This document shows, one piece after another, positions 25,255 through 34,023 of a stretch of 38,872 nucleotides of DNA. Position numbers and translations under genes: made by a program. This DNA is from Aestuariivita boseongensis (GTDB taxonomy: Bacteria > Pseudomonadota > Alphaproteobacteria > Rhodobacterales > Rhodobacteraceae): assembly GCF_001262635.1 (NCBI RefSeq), contig NZ_JXYH01000034.1, positions 1 through 38,872 of the forward strand. The letters are read 5' to 3'. The stretch's first letter is position 1, and every line of letters begins with the position of its first letter. The notes under the pieces are model-generated. The model made no database searches. It was not told the origin of the DNA and was given only the letters and a program-made list of their open reading frames with translations.

Positions 25255-25367
25255 CGCGCTATCCTGTCCAGAGTTTTCCCAAAGCGTACCGCGCGCCGCG
25301 TTGCCCGGTAAAGAGGTGTTGCGCCGAACTGTGCGGTTAATGCGGCGATTTCCGAGGGTATGACCGC

Positions 25368-25395
25368 TGGACATTGCCAGTATCGAGGCTAGTGT
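25368..25395 (+). promoter_or_regulatory. Candidate promoter for CoxL-like gene
   Basis: TGGACA at 25368-25373, 16-base spacer, TAGTGT at 25390-25395; the ATG follows 30 bases later after GAGG at 25416-25419. Same layout as the candidate at 16092-16119. Confidence 0.45.
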
Positions 25396-25425
25396 CGCCC
25401 GCAAGGAAAACGCGCGAGGTGAGCC

Positions 25426-27723
25426 ATGGACAAGTTCGGAAAAAGCCAACCGGTCAAACGTGTCGAGGATGTACGGTTCCTGACCGGCAAGGGGCGCTAT
25501 GTCGATGACACGGCCCCGGATGGCGCGCTTTATGCGTATTTCTTCCGGTCGCCCGTGGCGCATGGTGAGATTTCCGAACTGGACCTGGAAGATGCGCGCG
25601 CGGCCGATGGTGTGCATCTGGTCGTGACTGCGGCCGATATGGAAGAGGCGGGCGTCAACATCGCCATGGGGGCGGTGCTGACCAAGAACCGCGATGGCAG
25701 CCCGGGCGCGGGGCCGGAACGGCCGATGCTGGCGCGGGACCGTGTGCGGTACGTGGGCGAGGCCGTGGTGATGATCGTGGCCGACAGCCTGGCGCAGGCG
25801 CGGGATGCGGCCGAGATGATCATGTTTGATACCAATGACTTGCCGGCCAAAATGGATGTGCTTGCAGGCGGGGAGGTGATCCATCCGGAAGCGCCGGACA
25901 ACCGTGCCTTTGACTGGGGCATGGGGGATGAGGATGCGACCGAAGCCGCCTTTCAGGCCGCGGCAAAGACCGTCTCATTGGAGATCGACGACAACCGCAT
26001 CATCGTCAACGCGATGGAGCCGCGCGGCTGCTGGGCCAATATCGAAGACGGGCGTCTGCATCTGCTTTATGGCGGGCAGGGCGTCTGGGGGATGAAGGAC
26101 CGTCTTGCCACCGCCTTTGGGCTGGAGGCCGACCAGATCCGCGTGACCACCGAAGATGTGGGCGGCGGTTTCGGCATGAAGGCCATGGCGTACCCGGAAT
26201 ATTTCTGCGTGGCCCATGCCGCGCGGGTGCTGGGCAAGCCGGTGCGTTGGATGTCGGACCGGACCGAGGCGATGCTGAGCGACAACGGCGGGCGCGACCT
26301 GGTGTCAGTGGCGGAACTGGCCTTTGACGACAGCAACAAGATCATGGCCTACCGCGTGAAAACTCGTTGCAATCTGGGGGCTTACAACTCGCAATTCGCG
26401 CAAAATATCCAGACGCAGCTGTTTTCCCGCGTGTTGATGGGCGTCTATGACGTACAGACCACATGGCTGAATGTCGAAGGGTTTTTCACCAATACCACGC
26501 CGGTCGATGCCTATCGCGGCGCCGGGCGGCCCGAGGCGATCTATGTGCTGGAACGGGTGATTGACCGCGCCGCGCGGGAGCTGGGCGTGGATCCGTGGGA
26601 GCTGCGGCGGCGCAATTTCATCAAGCCTGATCAGTTCCCGTACAAGACTGCGACGGGTGAAACCTATGACGTGGGCGACTTCGACAAGGTGCTGAACCGA
26701 GCAGCAGTGGAGGCGGATCAGGCAGGCTATGCCGCGCGGGTGGAGGCGGATGCCAAGCGCGGGCTGCTGCGTGGGCAGGGCCTGTGTTACTACATCGAAA
26801 GCATTCTGGGCGATCCGTCCGAAAGCGCGAAGGTCGAGTTCAACGAGGATGGCACCGCGTCGATCTATGTCGGTACGCAGTCGAACGGGCAGGGGCATGA
26901 GACGGTCTATGCTCAGTTCCTGGCCGATCAGACCGGTATTCCCGCCGACAAGATCAGCGTCATTCAGGGCGACAGCGACCGCATCAAGCAGGGCGGCGGC
27001 ACGGGTGGATCACGCTCTGTCACCGTGCAGAACAACGCAACGCTTGCCACCGTCACCAAGATGATCGAGGCGTTCACGCCCTATCTGGCGGAGAAGATGG
27101 GGGTGGATGGGGCCGAGATCAGCTTTGATGACGAGACCTTCCGCGCGTCCGGTTCGAACCTGACGCCGACCTTCCTGGAAGCAGCCGAGATGGCGCGCGC
27201 CGATGGCCGGACAGACCTCTTGACCCACGAGGCCCGTGTGACACTTGAGGCACGCAGTTTCCCCAACGGGGCGCATGTGACAGAGGTGGTGATTGATCCC
27301 GAGACCGGGGTTCTGACCGTGGACCGCTATACCGTGGTTGACGATTTTGGCAATCTGATCAATCCGTTGCTGGCCGAAGGTCAAGTGCATGGTGGCGTTG
27401 TTCAGGGCATCGGGCAGGCCGTGACCGAGCATGTGGTTTATGACGAGGACGGCCAGCTCCTCACGGCAACGTTCATGGACTATGCCTTGCCGCGGGCCGA
27501 CAACGTGCCCATGATTGGCTTCACCTCGGAACCTGTGCCGTCCACGGCGAACGTGATGGGCATGAAGGGCTGCGGGGAGGCCGGCACGGTCGGCGCTCTT
27601 GCAGCGATTGCCAATGCGGTTCAGGACGCGCTTTGGGACCGGGGGATCCGGCAGGTGGACATGCCGTTCACCCCGCTGAAGGTTTGGGAATTGCTGCAGG
27701 ATGATAAGATCGCGGCTGAGTGA
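25426..27723 (+). CDS. CoxL-like molybdenum hydroxylase large subunit (form II type)
   Basis: 765-residue molybdopterin-binding subunit of the xanthine dehydrogenase family. The segment A362-YRGAGR-368 is the signature of form II CoxL-type subunits (form I CO dehydrogenase has AYRCSFR), so it probably does not oxidise CO. Molybdenum-cofactor elements are QSNGQGHETV near 486-495, GGGTGGSRSV near 524-533 and the catalytic base Glu718 in GCGEAGTVGA. The substrate is probably an aldehyde or N-heterocycle, unidentified. The Fe-S (CoxS) and FAD (CoxM) subunits are missing from both sides, so they must come from elsewhere or this enzyme works differently. Its stop lies inside the next gene. Confidence 0.92.
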   Translation: MDKFGKSQPVKRVEDVRFLTGKGRYVDDTAPDGALYAYFFRSPVAHGEISELDLEDARAADGVHLVVTAADMEEAGVNIAMGAVLTKNRDGSPGAGPERPMLARDRVRYVGEAVVMIVADSLAQARDAAEMIMFDTNDLPAKMDVLAGGEVIHPEAPDNRAFDWGMGDEDATEAAFQAAAKTVSLEIDDNRIIVNAMEPRGCWANIEDGRLHLLYGGQGVWGMKDRLATAFGLEADQIRVTTEDVGGGFGMKAMAYPEYFCVAHAARVLGKPVRWMSDRTEAMLSDNGGRDLVSVAELAFDDSNKIMAYRVKTRCNLGAYNSQFAQNIQTQLFSRVLMGVYDVQTTWLNVEGFFTNTTPVDAYRGAGRPEAIYVLERVIDRAARELGVDPWELRRRNFIKPDQFPYKTATGETYDVGDFDKVLNRAAVEADQAGYAARVEADAKRGLLRGQGLCYYIESILGDPSESAKVEFNEDGTASIYVGTQSNGQGHETVYAQFLADQTGIPADKISVIQGDSDRIKQGGGTGGSRSVTVQNNATLATVTKMIEAFTPYLAEKMGVDGAEISFDDETFRASGSNLTPTFLEAAEMARADGRTDLLTHEARVTLEARSFPNGAHVTEVVIDPETGVLTVDRYTVVDDFGNLINPLLAEGQVHGGVVQGIGQAVTEHVVYDEDGQLLTATFMDYALPRADNVPMIGFTSEPVPSTANVMGMKGCGEAGTVGALAAIANAVQDALWDRGIRQVDMPFTPLKVWELLQDDKIAAE

Positions 27724-28768
27724 ACGGTTCTTCGGATGGTTAGGCGGTAAATTCGCCTCTCGCCATTCGGCGGCTGTTCGGGTTCGTGGCCCGCAATCCC
27801 ATGTGATCATTCTGGATGGCACCATGTCCACGCTTGAGCCGGGGCATGAGACGCATGCAGGCGTCACCTATCGCTTGTGTCAGGAGATGGGCAACGACGT
27901 CTCGGTCTATTACGAGGCTGGGGTGCAATGGCCCAGCTGGCGCGAGACGCTGGATGTGATGATGGGGCGCGGGATCAATCGGCAGATCCGCCGCGCTTAT
28001 GGATATCTGGCCTCGCGCTACAGGCCCGGAGATACGATTTTCCTGTTCGGCTATAGCCGGGGTGCTTACGCGGTCCGGTCACTGGCGGGCGTGATCGACC
28101 GCGTGGGACTGTTGCGGCCGGAGCATGCCACGGAACGGATGATCACCACCGCTTACCGGTACTATGAGCGCAATCCCGACAGTCCGAATGCAAAGGTGTT
28201 TCGCGACACGTTTTGCCATGATCGGGTCGAGATCGAGATGGTGGGCGTGTGGGACACGGTGAAGGCGCTGGGATTGCGCTTGCCGCTTCTGTGGCGGTTG
28301 GCCGAGGCGCGGCATTCGTTTCACAACCATCATCTGGGCCATAGCGTGCGGCACGGGTTTCATGCGCTGGCGCTGGACGAAACCCGCGAGGTGTTCGAGC
28401 CGGTCTTGTGGGATTGCCCCGAAGGATGGCCGGGCCAGCGGGTGCAGCAGGTCTGGTTTCCCGGCACTCATGGCGATGTGGGTGGGCAGTTAAGCGGGTA
28501 TGAGGCGGCGCGGCCGCTGGCCAATGTTTCGCTGCAATGGATGCTGGAGAAGGCAGAGACCTGCGGTCTGCCCCTGCCGGACGGCTGGCCGGCACGGTTT
28601 CCGGCGGACCCGAACGCGCCGTCGGTGGGTACATGGCGCGGGTGGGGGAAGATTTTCCTGCTGCGCAAGAAGCGCAAGGTTGGGGCGGATGTGTCTGAAA
28701 GCCTGCATGAAACTGCGGCCAACCGGCCGGTGGGCGAAGCGCCGGGCGTTGCGATGAAGGGGGCCTGA
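27701..28768 (+). CDS. DUF2235 alpha/beta hydrolase
   Basis: 355 residues with the DUF2235 hydrolase domain, a family that includes the Tle1 phospholipase effectors of type VI secretion as well as many uncharacterised cytoplasmic proteins. Nucleophile Ser119 sits in GYSRG, with Asp185 in VWDTVKALG and His257 in FPGTHGDVGG completing a plausible triad; the N-terminal ILDGT (37-41) is the usual first strand. There is no signal peptide and no VgrG, PAAR or immunity partner nearby, so an effector role is not supported. ATG 27701 overlaps the end of the CoxL-like gene by 23 bases, which suggests co-expression. A GCAGG precedes the ATG directly. Confidence 0.85.
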   Translation: MIRSRLSERFFGWLGGKFASRHSAAVRVRGPQSHVIILDGTMSTLEPGHETHAGVTYRLCQEMGNDVSVYYEAGVQWPSWRETLDVMMGRGINRQIRRAYGYLASRYRPGDTIFLFGYSRGAYAVRSLAGVIDRVGLLRPEHATERMITTAYRYYERNPDSPNAKVFRDTFCHDRVEIEMVGVWDTVKALGLRLPLLWRLAEARHSFHNHHLGHSVRHGFHALALDETREVFEPVLWDCPEGWPGQRVQQVWFPGTHGDVGGQLSGYEAARPLANVSLQWMLEKAETCGLPLPDGWPARFPADPNAPSVGTWRGWGKIFLLRKKRKVGADVSESLHETAANRPVGEAPGVAMKGA

Positions 28769-28795
28769 TCCGGGGCTTCGGAAGGGCGGCGGGAG

Positions 28796-28816
28796 GCCCC
28801 GGATCAGGTCCGGGGC
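28796..28816. repeat. 8-5-8 GC-rich hairpin
   Basis: Stem GCCCCGGA/TCCGGGGC with loop TCAGG, between the convergent DUF2235 gene and the exported protein at 28829-29530. Identical over 26 bases to the element at 14054-14079. A partial copy (CCTGATCCGGGGC) is just upstream at 28764-28776. Confidence 0.65.
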
Positions 28817-28828
28817 GTGTCGGTGGCC

Positions 28829-29530
28829 TCAGTCCCCGGCGAGGAACATCACCATTTTCCACGAGGACCCGTCGCGTTCGAACCGCGCGCGGTAGCCCAC
28901 TGCGGCCGTCACCTGATCGGCGCGGACATATCCTTGTTGGCCATTGCCGCGCGTGACCTTCAGGAATCGTTTCTCTTTTCCGTCCAATTCATTGAAATCC
29001 AACAGCAAAACCTCGTGGTCCATGGTTGCTATCACCCGCGAGAGGCCCGAGCGGCCTGCGCGCAGGGGCACGTCGCTGCCCATGACGAAATAGGTCTCGT
29101 AGGGGGTGAACATCTGGGGCAGGTCGATATCCACGGCCCAGGTATAGGGGGCGGAGAAGGCGGTTTTGCCGTCTTTGAACTGGCCGCCCAGGGTCAGCAC
29201 ATCTTCCAGCGCGGCCCAGTATTCGGCGCGATGTTTCTTGGCAAGGTGACGGTATTCGGGGGAGTAAAGATCTTCCGGCCGGGTCAGGAATTGGATGAAG
29301 GCCGCGTGGCCCTCATCGCCACCAAAGCTGAGATGCACGTCGGTGCTGACGAAATCCAGCATGCGGGCGATATCGCGGGCGCGCACCGCGTCCAGGAAAT
29401 CGGCGCGGTATTGGGCAAAACCCGGCACCTGCGGGCCTTCATCGACTGGTTTGACCTGTATGATCTGGGCCGCGGCGGGGGACAGGGCGAAGGACAGGCA
29501 GGCGGTCAGGATCAGAAAAAGCTGTTTCAT
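28829..29530 (-). CDS. Exported hypothetical protein (NTF2-like plus SH3-like parts)
   Basis: 233 residues. A clear signal peptide covers about 1-21 (MKQLFLILTACLSFALSPAAA), so periplasmic. The middle part (about 38-85) looks like an NTF2/SnoaL-type segment with alternating aromatic and charged positions; the C-terminal 60 residues contain a VRADQV-type bacterial SH3-like element. No enzymatic motif seen; similar proteins are annotated SH3 domain-containing. The frame extends upstream to 29557 but ATG 29530 starts the signal peptide. It lies 39 bases behind the thioesterase gene on the same strand, consistent with an operon. Confidence 0.72.
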   Translation of the reverse strand: MKQLFLILTACLSFALSPAAAQIIQVKPVDEGPQVPGFAQYRADFLDAVRARDIARMLDFVSTDVHLSFGGDEGHAAFIQFLTRPEDLYSPEYRHLAKKHRAEYWAALEDVLTLGGQFKDGKTAFSAPYTWAVDIDLPQMFTPYETYFVMGSDVPLRAGRSGLSRVIATMDHEVLLLDFNELDGKEKRFLKVTRGNGQQGYVRADQVTAAVGYRARFERDGSSWKMVMFLAGD

Positions 29531-29569
29531 GACCGCAGCTTGGCGCGAAATCCGCACCCTGCCAAGGGG

Positions 29570-30049
29570 TCAGGCGATCTTCATGATGATGCAGGTGGTG
29601 GTGCCGGTGGCGTACAGCTTGCCGTCCTCGACGCCCCGGATCTCTCCATGCGCGACGCCGGTGGAGCGGCCCGCATGATCGACCACGCCGGTGCATTCGA
29701 TCAACGTGCCCAGCGGGATCGGGCGCATGATCGAAATCTTGTATTCCAGCGTGGTATAGACCGAGCCCTTGGGCACGCGGGTCATTACCGCACAGGCCAT
29801 CGCGGAATCCAGAAGCGTGCCGTACCACCCGCCATGCACGGCCCCCATGGGATTGGTTGTTTTGAATTCGGGCGCACCGCGGAAGGTGACACGGCCGTCT
29901 TCGACATTGTGCAGGGTATATCCCATTGTGCCGGCGATGGGCGGGCCGGGCAGGCGGCCCTCCAGCATGCCCTGCATGAATTCGAGACCCGACATGGAGA
30001 GCACCTCTTCGGTGCTCAGCAGATCGGCGGTGGATTGGGCGATGGGCAT
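29570..30049 (-). CDS. PaaI-family hotdog thioesterase
   Basis: 159-residue acyl-CoA thioesterase of the PaaI/hotdog family. The catalytic-site segment is H72-GGW-75 with Asp81 in LLDSAMA, the HGG...D pattern typical of the family, and hotdog strands such as YTTLEYKISIMRPIP follow. It would release free acids from acyl-CoA or aryl-CoA in the cytoplasm; the substrate is unknown. GGAGG seven bases upstream of ATG 30049 supports the start. It sits between metF and the exported protein, all on the minus strand with gaps of 60 and 39 bases, so it may be carried in the metF transcript. Confidence 0.88.
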   Translation of the reverse strand: MPIAQSTADLLSTEEVLSMSGLEFMQGMLEGRLPGPPIAGTMGYTLHNVEDGRVTFRGAPEFKTTNPMGAVHGGWYGTLLDSAMACAVMTRVPKGSVYTTLEYKISIMRPIPLGTLIECTGVVDHAGRSTGVAHGEIRGVEDGKLYATGTTTCIIMKIA

Positions 30050-30109
30050 GGCAGCCTCCGGTCTGAATGGTCAGGCGGAGGCTATCAGCGCGGGAGCGGC
30101 GGGCAATTG

Positions 30110-30976
30110 TTACGCGACGTTCTCAAGCTGGACCTTGGGTGTGACACCCAGCGCGAAACAGACATCGCGGGTCAGTTCCGGGCGGTTGAGGGTGTAGAAA
30201 TGCAGGCTGTCGACGCCGCCGTCGATCAGGTCGCTGCACAGCTCGGTGCACAGCGCCGTGGCCAGCAGATCTTCGCGCCCGTCGCGCACCGCTTTGTCGA
30301 ACGCGTCTTCGACCCAGGCGGGGATTTTCGTGCCGCAACGTTTGGCGAAGTTGCGCGCGCCTTTCCAGTTCTCGATGGGCAGGATGCCGGGGATGATGGG
30401 GGCGTCGATGCCGGCCTTTTCGCAGGCGTCGCGGAAACGGAAGAAGGTTTCGGCCTCGAAGAAGAACTGGGTCAGCGCCTCGGTTGCGCCGGCGTCGATC
30501 TTGCGTTTCAGCCAGTTGACATCGGCCTGGGCGTCTGCTGCCTCGGGGTGGATGTCGGGATAGGCGCCCACGCGGATGTTGAAATGGCCGGTGTCTGCCA
30601 GCGCTTCGATCAACTCGCAGGAATTGGCGAAGCCGTCGGGATGGGGGGTGAACTGCCCTTCGCCCTTTGGCGGATCGCCACGCAGGGCGACGATGTCTTT
30701 TACGCCTGCCTTGGCGAAGCCTTGTGCAATCTCAAGCGTTTCGGTTTTCGATGCGTTCACGCAGGTCAGATGTGCGGCAACCGGCAGGCCCGAGGATTTG
30801 TGCAGCGTCGCCACCGCGTCGCGGGTCAGGTCGCGTGTCGTGCCGCCTGCGCCATAGGTGACCGACACGAATCGCGGGTCCAGCGGGGCCAGCGTTTGCA
30901 CGGTGTCCCAGAGGCGAAAGGACGCCTCGATTGTTTGGGGCGGGAAGAATTCGAAAGAAACCGAAGGCACAGACAT
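30110..30976 (-). CDS. metF: 5,10-methylenetetrahydrofolate reductase
   Basis: Flavin enzyme that reduces 5,10-methylene-THF to 5-methyl-THF for methionine synthesis; 288 residues, as expected for bacterial MetF. FEFFPP at 8-13 marks the first barrel strand, and ALRGDPPKGEG and QFFFEAE are the usual folate/flavin-site segments. I placed the start at ATG 30976 because AGGA lies eight bases before it; ATG 30985 in frame is nearly on top of that AGGA. It is divergent from the LysR-type gene metR, the classic arrangement, with a MetR-type box between them. Confidence 0.95.
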   Translation of the reverse strand: MSVPSVSFEFFPPQTIEASFRLWDTVQTLAPLDPRFVSVTYGAGGTTRDLTRDAVATLHKSSGLPVAAHLTCVNASKTETLEIAQGFAKAGVKDIVALRGDPPKGEGQFTPHPDGFANSCELIEALADTGHFNIRVGAYPDIHPEAADAQADVNWLKRKIDAGATEALTQFFFEAETFFRFRDACEKAGIDAPIIPGILPIENWKGARNFAKRCGTKIPAWVEDAFDKAVRDGREDLLATALCTELCSDLIDGGVDSLHFYTLNRPELTRDVCFALGVTPKVQLENVA

Positions 30977-31023
30977 GGGCGACATCCTGATTGCGTTTCT
31001 GTCTTGTCGCATGTGCAGCATTG

Positions 31024-31036
31024 TGAGACAATTTCA
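31024..31036. promoter_or_regulatory. Candidate MetR operator
   Basis: TGAGACAATTTCA matches the enterobacterial MetR consensus TGAA-N5-TTCA in seven of eight fixed bases. It lies between the divergent metF and metR starts and overlaps a perfect 5-base inverted repeat, ATTGT-GAG-ACAAT, at 31020-31032. Confidence 0.5.
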
Positions 31037-31070
31037 TAATACTCAAGAACAACATGAGCGGGCCGATAGG

Positions 31071-31976
31071 TTGCATATCGAATTTCGTCATCTTCGCACG
31101 ATCAAGGCTATCCACGAGGCGGGCGGTCTGGCCCGGGCTGCCGATCAGCTGCACATCACCCAAAGCGCGCTGAGCCATCAGATCAAGGGGTTGGAGGATC
31201 AGGCGGGCGTTGAGCTGTTCGTGCGCCGGTCAAAGCCAATGAAGCTGTCGGCGGCGGGGATGCGGCTTTTGCGGCTGGCGAACCAGATCCTGCCGCAGGT
31301 TGAAGCCGCGCAGGAAGAGTTCTCGAACCTGCGAGAGGGCAAGGCAGGCCGGATGCATATCGCCATCGAATGCCATGCCTGTTTCGAATGGCTGTTCCCG
31401 GTGCTGGAGGGGTTCCGCAAATCCTGGCCGGATGTGGATGTGGATATCCGCCCCGGCCTGGCCTTTGACGCGCTGCCCGCGCTGCAGAAAGAAGAGGTGG
31501 ATCTGGTCGTGTCGTCCGACCCCGAGGACCTGCCCGGCGTGGAGTTCGTGAAGCTTTTTGATTATGCACCGGTTTTTGTGGCCTCGGCCCAGCATCCGCT
31601 TGCTGCAAAGCCCTTCGTGGAGGCGGCCGATTTCCGGGGTGAGACGCTGATCACCTATCCGGTGGAACGGTCTCGTCTGGATGTGTTCAGCCAGCTTTTG
31701 ATCCCGGCCAAAGTGGAGCCCGCCGCGATCCGGCAGGTGGAACTGACGGCGGTGATCCTGCTGCTGGTGGCGTCGAACAGGGGGGTGTCGGTTCTGCCCG
31801 ACTGGGTTGTGCGCGAGGTCAAGTACAGCTCGGACTACGTCACCCGGCCCCTGACGGAAAAGGGGATCACCCGCACGCTTTATGCCGCCGTCCGGTCGGA
31901 GGATCGTGACAAGCCCTTCATGCAGAAGCTGATCGAACTGGCGCGGGTCGAGGCCAAGCGGCTGCAGGAGGCGTGA
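31071..31976 (+). CDS. metR: MetR, LysR-type regulator of methionine genes
   Basis: 301-residue LysR-family activator. The helix-turn-helix occupies about 19-40 (GGLARAADQLHITQSALSHQ), followed by the linker helix and the homocysteine-sensing effector domain, seen at IECHACFEWLFPVLEGFR. MetR proteins activate metF, metE and related genes with homocysteine as co-inducer. The start is TTG 31071 because the family begins x-HIEFRHLRTI; in-frame ATG 31011 and GTG 31023 would put the operator inside the coding region. The divergent neighbour metF is the likely target. Confidence 0.93.
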   Translation: MHIEFRHLRTIKAIHEAGGLARAADQLHITQSALSHQIKGLEDQAGVELFVRRSKPMKLSAAGMRLLRLANQILPQVEAAQEEFSNLREGKAGRMHIAIECHACFEWLFPVLEGFRKSWPDVDVDIRPGLAFDALPALQKEEVDLVVSSDPEDLPGVEFVKLFDYAPVFVASAQHPLAAKPFVEAADFRGETLITYPVERSRLDVFSQLLIPAKVEPAAIRQVELTAVILLLVASNRGVSVLPDWVVREVKYSSDYVTRPLTEKGITRTLYAAVRSEDRDKPFMQKLIELARVEAKRLQEA

Positions 31977-31989
31977 GCCTGCCATAGGC

Positions 31990-32049
31990 GCCCCGGGCCT
32001 GACCCGGGGCCTCTGGTTGAGGGTTGAGGTCCCGGGTCAGGCCCTGGAC
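31990..32049. repeat. Pair of 8-5-8 GC-rich hairpins
   Basis: First hairpin 31990-32010: stem GCCCCGGG/CCCGGGGC, loop CCTGA. Second hairpin 32029-32049: stem GTCCCGGG/CCCTGGAC with one mismatch, loop TCAGG. Both lie between the convergent metR and the reductase gene; likely transcript-end structures. Confidence 0.6.
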
Positions 32050-32057
32050 GGGGGTAA

Positions 32058-33098
32058 TCAGATCAGTTTGACCAGTTGTTTGCCCTTGTTGCGCCCCTGA
32101 AGCAGGCCAATGAAGGCCTCGGGAGCGGCGGCCAGGCCCTCGGCCACGTCTTCGATATGCGCGATTTCTCCGCTGACGACTTTTGGGGCAACGTCGGCAA
32201 GGAAGCTGGGCAGCTTGTCCCAGTGATCGGAGATGATGAAGCCGTTCACCGACAGGCGGTTCACAAGGATCATGCGCCATGTGCGCGGCAGCAGGTCTTT
32301 TTCACCGCCTGCGCCGGCGCCCAGGCCACCTGCGTTGTACCAGCTGATCATCCCGCAGACGGGGATGCGCCCGCCCACATTCATCAGCGGCATCACCGCT
32401 TCCAGAACCTTGCCGCCCACGTTTTCGAAATAGATGTCGATGCCGTCGGGGCAGACCTCTTTCAACGCCGCGCGCAGGTCGCCCGCGCTGTCATAGGCGC
32501 GGTGATCAAGACAGGCGTCAAAGCCGAACGTGTCTGTGGCCATGGCGCATTTGTCTGTGCCGCCAGCGATACCCACAGTGCGCAGGCCGGCAAGGCGCGC
32601 GAGCTGGCCCACCATGGACCCGACCGGGCCAGTGGCTGCGGCCACGACCAGGGTTTCACCCTTTTGCGGGCGGCCCAGTTCGGTCAGACCGTACCACCCG
32701 GTGAAGCCGGGCATGCCCAAGACACCAAGTGCTGTCTGGATCGGTGCAATGGTGGGGTCGAGTTTCTGCAACATCTTACCTGAGGCCACTGCATGTGTGG
32801 CCCAGCCCAGCGGCCCCATGACCATATCGCCGGGTTCAAAACCCTTGGCGTTTGAGGCCAGAACCTCGCCCACTGCGCCGCCTTCCATGGTGCCACCCAA
32901 GGGCACGGGCTGTGCATAGGAGGGCCCGTCATCCATCCGCCCGCGCATATACGGATCAAGCGACATGTAATGGACACGCACCAGCACCTCGCCTTCGCCG
33001 GGTTCGGGGATGGGGCCGGACTCGAGCTTGAAGTTTTCGGGTGTGGGCGCGCCTGTGGGGCGGCTGGCAAGTGTGATACGCTGCATCTGGTCGGTCAT
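32058..33098 (-). CDS. CurA-like NADP-dependent oxidoreductase
   Basis: 346-residue medium-chain reductase without catalytic zinc residues, of the leukotriene B4 dehydrogenase / curcumin reductase (CurA) group that reduces activated double bonds with NADPH. Motifs: SLDPYMRGRM at 46-55, PLGWATHAV at 96-104 and the nucleotide-binding AATGPVGS at 154-161, then YFENVGG and the SVNGFI segment near the dimer interface. Probably detoxifies alpha,beta-unsaturated carbonyls in the cytoplasm. The frame is open further upstream but ATG 33098 begins the family sequence (MTDQMQRITLASRP). Confidence 0.92.
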   Translation of the reverse strand: MTDQMQRITLASRPTGAPTPENFKLESGPIPEPGEGEVLVRVHYMSLDPYMRGRMDDGPSYAQPVPLGGTMEGGAVGEVLASNAKGFEPGDMVMGPLGWATHAVASGKMLQKLDPTIAPIQTALGVLGMPGFTGWYGLTELGRPQKGETLVVAAATGPVGSMVGQLARLAGLRTVGIAGGTDKCAMATDTFGFDACLDHRAYDSAGDLRAALKEVCPDGIDIYFENVGGKVLEAVMPLMNVGGRIPVCGMISWYNAGGLGAGAGGEKDLLPRTWRMILVNRLSVNGFIISDHWDKLPSFLADVAPKVVSGEIAHIEDVAEGLAAAPEAFIGLLQGRNKGKQLVKLI

Positions 33099-33223
33099 CT
33101 CTGGGCCTTTCGGTGGGTTGGCATATGTGTCGCCGCGACATTTCCGGTATGCGCCTGGCCGCAACGTCTTGGCAAGGCGCAATGGCTGGCCTATACGCGC
33201 GGCTTGAACGACAGGAGCCCGCG

Positions 33224-34009
33224 ATGTCCGGCAGTGCAAATCTTAACGTCATGATCAAAGCCGCGCGTCTGGCGGGGCGGTCGCTGGTCAAGGATTTCCG
33301 CGAGGTGGAGAACCTGCAGGTGTCGGTCAAGGGCGCGGGGGATTTCGTGACCAAGGCGGATCTGCGTTCTGAGGCGATCATCAAGGAAGAGCTTCTGGGT
33401 GCACGCCCGACCTATGGCTGGCTGGCCGAAGAGGGCGGTGAGATCGACGGCAAGGACCCCACCCGCCGCTGGATCGTTGATCCGCTGGATGGGACGACGA
33501 ACTTCCTGCACGGGCTGCCCCATTGGGCGGTGTCGATCGCGCTTGAACACAAGGGCCAGATCGTGGCCGGTGTGATCTTTGACCCGGCCAAAGAAGAGAT
33601 GTTTTTCGCCGAAAGGGGCGGTGGCGCCTTCATGAACGAAACCCGCCTGCGCGTGTCGGGCCGCAACCGGATGATCGAGAGCATTTTTGCCACCGGTCTG
33701 CCCTTTGGCGGACGGTCGGATCTGCCCGCGACGCTGCAGGATCTGGCGCGGCTGATGCCGGTCTGTGCCGGTGTGCGGCGCTGGGGGTCGGCGGCGCTGG
33801 ACATGGCCTATGTGGCGGCGGGCCGCTATGACGGCTTCTGGGAACGGCGACTGAACGCCTGGGATCTGGCGGCGGGTCTGGTGATCCTGCGAGAGGCGGG
33901 CGGGTTGGCCCAGCCGATTGATCCCGAAGGCGATATCCTGACCGATGGTGAGGTGATCGCCGCCAACGAGCCGATGTTCGACAGCTTTGCCAAGATCATT
34001 CGCGGGTAA
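33224..34009 (+). CDS. Inositol monophosphatase family protein (SuhB-like)
   Basis: 261 residues, FIG superfamily magnesium-dependent phosphatase. The metal-binding motifs are EEGG at 69-72, DPLDGTT at 86-92 and WDLAAG at 213-218. It dephosphorylates inositol-1-phosphate or a related sugar phosphate; SuhB-type relatives also act in transcription, and sequence alone does not separate these. I chose ATG 33224, seven bases after AGGAG, although the frame is open to 33113. It is divergent from the reductase gene. Confidence 0.92.
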   Translation: MSGSANLNVMIKAARLAGRSLVKDFREVENLQVSVKGAGDFVTKADLRSEAIIKEELLGARPTYGWLAEEGGEIDGKDPTRRWIVDPLDGTTNFLHGLPHWAVSIALEHKGQIVAGVIFDPAKEEMFFAERGGGAFMNETRLRVSGRNRMIESIFATGLPFGGRSDLPATLQDLARLMPVCAGVRRWGSAALDMAYVAAGRYDGFWERRLNAWDLAAGLVILREAGGLAQPIDPEGDILTDGEVIAANEPMFDSFAKIIRG

Positions 34010-34023
34010 TTCCCGGCGCTTAC

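Noticed and set aside
28817-31039. 740-codon plus-strand frame running across three minus-strand genes
   Set aside because: It spans metF, a thioesterase and an exported protein, all with clear family motifs or signal peptide on the minus strand.
30977-31070. SAM- or SAH-type riboswitch ahead of metF
   Set aside because: The leader is short and I could not find the paired stems or conserved core of known classes; a MetR box explains the control better.
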